Part shown: positions 6,008 to 7,691 of the stretch, in pieces | Numbering within the stretch: the stretch's first letter is position 1 | Layout: the number at the start of each line of letters is the position of its first letter | NCBI GenBank assembly: GCA_021545665.1 | Contig: JAJRTX010000024.1 | Location: forward strand, 1 to 7,691 | DNA from: Zetaproteobacteria bacterium | Lineage (GTDB): Bacteria > Pseudomonadota > Zetaproteobacteria > Mariprofundales > Mariprofundaceae | Direction of reading: 5' to 3' | DNA: 7,691 nt | Notes under the pieces: model-generated | What the model saw: the letters and a program-made list of their open reading frames with translations, nothing else | Databases searched by the model: none | Told to the model about the DNA's origin: nothing | Program-made: the position numbers and the translations under genes

Positions 6008-7316
6008 GATTTGTTGTCTCCATTGTTAAATCTTCTTTGCCCACAGCGGCTGCCAATCGCGCTTCGGCTTGATGGGTTTGTGAAATTTGCTGCCAATAAC
6101 GAATATCCATGTTGAATTCATTGAGTTGGGCACGGACAAGATTGAGAAAATCCACCTTATTCACCTGATAGCCTGCCAACATGGATGCCGTGGTTTGGCG
6201 AGCTTGCGGTAAGATGCCTTTTTCAAACAATGCCACCTGATTGCGAGCAATACGCAAATCCGAAGCGGCAGCATCAATATCTGCATCCACCTGATTGGCG
6301 GCATCATCGCGAGAAAATTGTGACCGTGCTCTTTCGGCATTGCGTTGATCGACTTGCTTGTCTTGCTTTGAGCCTGAGTAAAGCGGGAGACTCATGGTTA
6401 ACATCAGCGATGCAAAATCAGGACGCGATTTGCCATTTGCCATATTGGTTCCTGAGCGAAATCCATATGCCGCACCGACATTAAAATCGGGGTAATAGCC
6501 TTTTTTCGCCAATGCCAATTGGGAATCAGCGGCCTGAATTTTATCATCCATTGCCAACAGCATGGGTCGATGTGTGCGTGCCCAACGCTTTAATGCTGCG
6601 CTATCAATAGCTTCGCTGCTTGGCGATATTGTTTGTTTCGCAATGCTGATGGTGGTATCGGCAGCACGACCAAGCAAGGCATTGAGCTTGGCAATTTCAC
6701 GTTGCTGCGCTGCCTGTAATTTTAGTTCGCGATCCAAAAGTTTGGATAATTCCATTTGTGCCAACAAGACATCTTGCTGCAGGCCTTTGCCTGTTTTGTA
6801 TTTGGTTTCGGCAATTTTTACCAGATTACGCAGTAGATCTTCATTGCTGTGGATGATTTCCAGTGCCTTTTTCAAATACACTAGATTCCACCAATGGATG
6901 CGCGTGTTGCGCAAAAGCACCAAGCGAAACTCCTGCCGGTTCTGAAGTGCTGCGGCAGCCATACGTTCAGCAGTTTCAGCATTCAGATCAAGCTTTCCGG
7001 GAAAGGGAATAGCCTGAAAGATACCCACTTGCATCTGGGTCATATTTTCCTGCGTGGTGGAAAATGTATCTACGGGCAGATTCATTGCCCTGAACGATAC
7101 CTTCGGGTCGGGAAGGCTCCCCGCCTGTGAAGGAATAGCCGCCATGGCCTCTGCCTGTTTACCGGCAGCAGCCAGAGCGGGGTTATGTTTCAGAGCTAAT
7201 CGCTCGGCCATTGGCAGGGTCAATGGTGATTCAACAGTTGCAGCCGTTGGCAGAGTAGGAACAGTCAAGGTAACTATAATTGCCAGCAAATGCCGGGCTT
7301 TTTTTGGAAAATGCAT
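6000..7316 (-). CDS. cusC: CusC-type outer-membrane efflux channel (OEP/TolC family)
   Basis: The product is a 438-residue outer-membrane factor that forms the exit duct of the tripartite pump. I choose ATG 7316-7314 because AGGAGG lies ten bases upstream and a signal peptide follows at once (KKARH, hydrophobic residues 10-19, probable cleavage near PTAA at 23-26). An upstream ATG at 7367 adds 17 residues without those signals. There is no lipobox, unlike E. coli CusC, which is a lipoprotein. Two repeated OEP halves are visible: the first holds the tunnel-helix motif KYKTGKGLQQD at about 172-182, and the second holds the matching GYQVNKVDFLNL at about 382-393. GYYPDFNVGAAYG at 273-285 and LPLYSG near 310-315 are the typical strand and loop elements of the second half. 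Long Ala/Gln-rich helices lie between. It overlaps cusB by eight bases. Substrate choice is set by the pump, so the Cu/Ag assignment rests on cusA. Confidence 0.95.
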   Translation of the reverse strand: MHFPKKARHLLAIIVTLTVPTLPTAATVESPLTLPMAERLALKHNPALAAAGKQAEAMAAIPSQAGSLPDPKVSFRAMNLPVDTFSTTQENMTQMQVGIFQAIPFPGKLDLNAETAERMAAAALQNRQEFRLVLLRNTRIHWWNLVYLKKALEIIHSNEDLLRNLVKIAETKYKTGKGLQQDVLLAQMELSKLLDRELKLQAAQQREIAKLNALLGRAADTTISIAKQTISPSSEAIDSAALKRWARTHRPMLLAMDDKIQAADSQLALAKKGYYPDFNVGAAYGFRSGTNMANGKSRPDFASLMLTMSLPLYSGSKQDKQVDQRNAERARSQFSRDDAANQVDADIDAAASDLRIARNQVALFEKGILPQARQTTASMLAGYQVNKVDFLNLVRAQLNEFNMDIRYWQQISQTHQAEARLAAAVGKEDLTMETTNHE

Positions 7317-7326
7317 GGGATACACG

Positions 7327-7332
7327 CCTCCT
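7327..7332 (-). promoter_or_regulatory. Strong Shine-Dalgarno site that fixes the cusC start
   Basis: The minus strand reads AGGAGG ten bases before ATG 7316. An in-frame GTG follows this site after only one base and is too close to be used, and the more distal ATG at 7367 has no comparable site. This supports the shorter cusC product. Confidence 0.75.
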
Positions 7333-7349
7333 GCGCAAAATTCGTGCGC
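7333..7349 (-). repeat. Small inverted repeat abutting the cusC ribosome-binding site
   Basis: GCGCA and TGCGC form five-base arms separated by seven bases (AAATTCG on the plus strand), ending exactly next to the AGGAGG site. A weak hairpin could form in the leader and affect access of ribosomes to cusC. It has no T-run, so it is not a terminator. The match is short and may be chance. Confidence 0.3.
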
Positions 7350-7373
7350 CACCGTTAAAGGGAGCACACACCC

Positions 7374-7389
7374 CAGTTCAGATGAACTG
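7374..7389. repeat. Near-perfect 16-base palindrome between the first gene and cusC
   Basis: CAGTTCA and TGAACTG are seven-base arms separated by two bases (GA). It lies 58 bases before the cusC start and 22 bases after the upstream stop codon. It could be an operator half-site pair or an RNA hairpin (six pairs, four-base loop). It does not resemble the CusR box as I recall it, and no convincing -35/-10 pair is seen beside it. Confidence 0.35.
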
Positions 7390-7411
7390 TGGTATCAGCA
7401 GAAAACGAATA

Positions 7412-7691
7412 TCAGATGCGGATGCGTTGAGTTGTGTTGTAAAGCGTGGTTGAACTTCGTGGAAGAGCCTGAACCCTTTCAGCGGGGAAAGCTGAAAATG
7501 CTTCAGGAGTGAATGCAATGGCATCCGTTTCCACATATGCGAGAAGGAATGTGACAGGTGAATGGTCTACATGGGTTGTGTAAACGGTAAAATTGTCCGG
7601 TGATGCACAGTGTGTGCATGCCATTGAGTGGCCCATGGCATTTTCTTCCTGCTGCGTGCTTGCAGCGTGCATATCTGAAGCCGACATGCCC
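7412..7691 (-). CDS. C-terminal part of a small Cys/His/Met-containing protein, first gene seen of the operon
   Basis: The reading frame is open to the right edge and stops at TGA 7414-7412. Two starts are possible inside the window. ATG 7687 gives 91 residues, and the frame may continue further upstream into a signal peptide, since the visible beginning (SASDMHAAS) looks like the end of one. ATG 7636 gives 74 residues and has AGGA ten bases upstream. Counting from ATG 7687, residues 20-27 read HSMACTHC, a compact cluster with a CxxC pair (C24, C27), H20, H26 and M22 that could bind Cu(I). The remainder is mixed, with a moderately hydrophobic middle and a basic end (QRIRI). Small Cys/His proteins, some of the DUF2946 type, often precede heavy-metal RND genes, but I cannot assign this one to that family. 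The location suggests a metal-handling role; this is inference, and the compartment depends on the true start. Confidence 0.6.
   Translation of the reverse strand, partial: GMSASDMHAASTQQEENAMGHSMACTHCASPDNFTVYTTHVDHSPVTFLLAYVETDAIAFTPEAFSAFPAERVQALPRSSTTLYNTTQRIRI

Noticed and set aside
7054..7512. Plus-strand open frame spanning the cusC start and the leader
   Set aside because: It runs antisense through the cusC signal peptide, the Shine-Dalgarno site and the preceding gene, with no ribosome-binding or domain evidence.

Overview
The window comes from a Gram-negative bacterium, most likely a member of the Pseudomonadota. The evidence is a complete three-part efflux system with an outer-membrane channel, two lipobox-type lipoproteins, a periplasmic c-type cytochrome and Shine-Dalgarno-led genes. 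I cannot assign a genus from the sequence alone.

Every gene I can support lies on the minus strand, so the operon reads from right to left. The gene order in transcription order is: (1) the end of a small Cys/His/Met-containing protein (7412-7691, open at the right edge); (2) a CusC-type outer-membrane factor (6000-7316); (3) a CusB-type periplasmic adaptor with a methionine-rich tail (4649-6007); (4) a CusA-type RND proton/metal antiporter (1457-4606); (5) a tiny His-rich lipoprotein starting at GTG (1308-1460); (6) a His/Met-rich secreted protein (778-1272); (7) a lipid-anchored cytochrome c (398-781); and (8) the N-terminus of a membrane-anchored sensor protein (1-373, cut by the left edge). 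Genes 2-3, 4-5 and 6-7 overlap by a few bases. The other gaps are 24 to 95 bases, so co-transcription is likely.

The core is a heavy-metal efflux RND pump for monovalent copper and/or silver. The CusA protein keeps the three substrate methionines (M572, M622, M672) and the adaptor keeps an M...MxM site. The downstream genes form an accessory set: two small metal-ligand-rich exported proteins, a membrane-tethered cytochrome and a sensor. A plausible but unproven reading is that the accessory set buffers, senses or redox-handles periplasmic copper that the pump exports. No CusF-type chaperone is seen in the window.

Points for a second look are an isoleucine where E. coli CusA has the proton-relay lysine K984, a Met-tail repeat whose copies differ only at synonymous positions, the GTGA-coupled lipoprotein gene, and a marked G+C difference between cusA and its neighbours. 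There is no sign of tRNA, rRNA, insertion sequence, CRISPR array or phage genes. No stretch longer than 300 bases lacks a gene.
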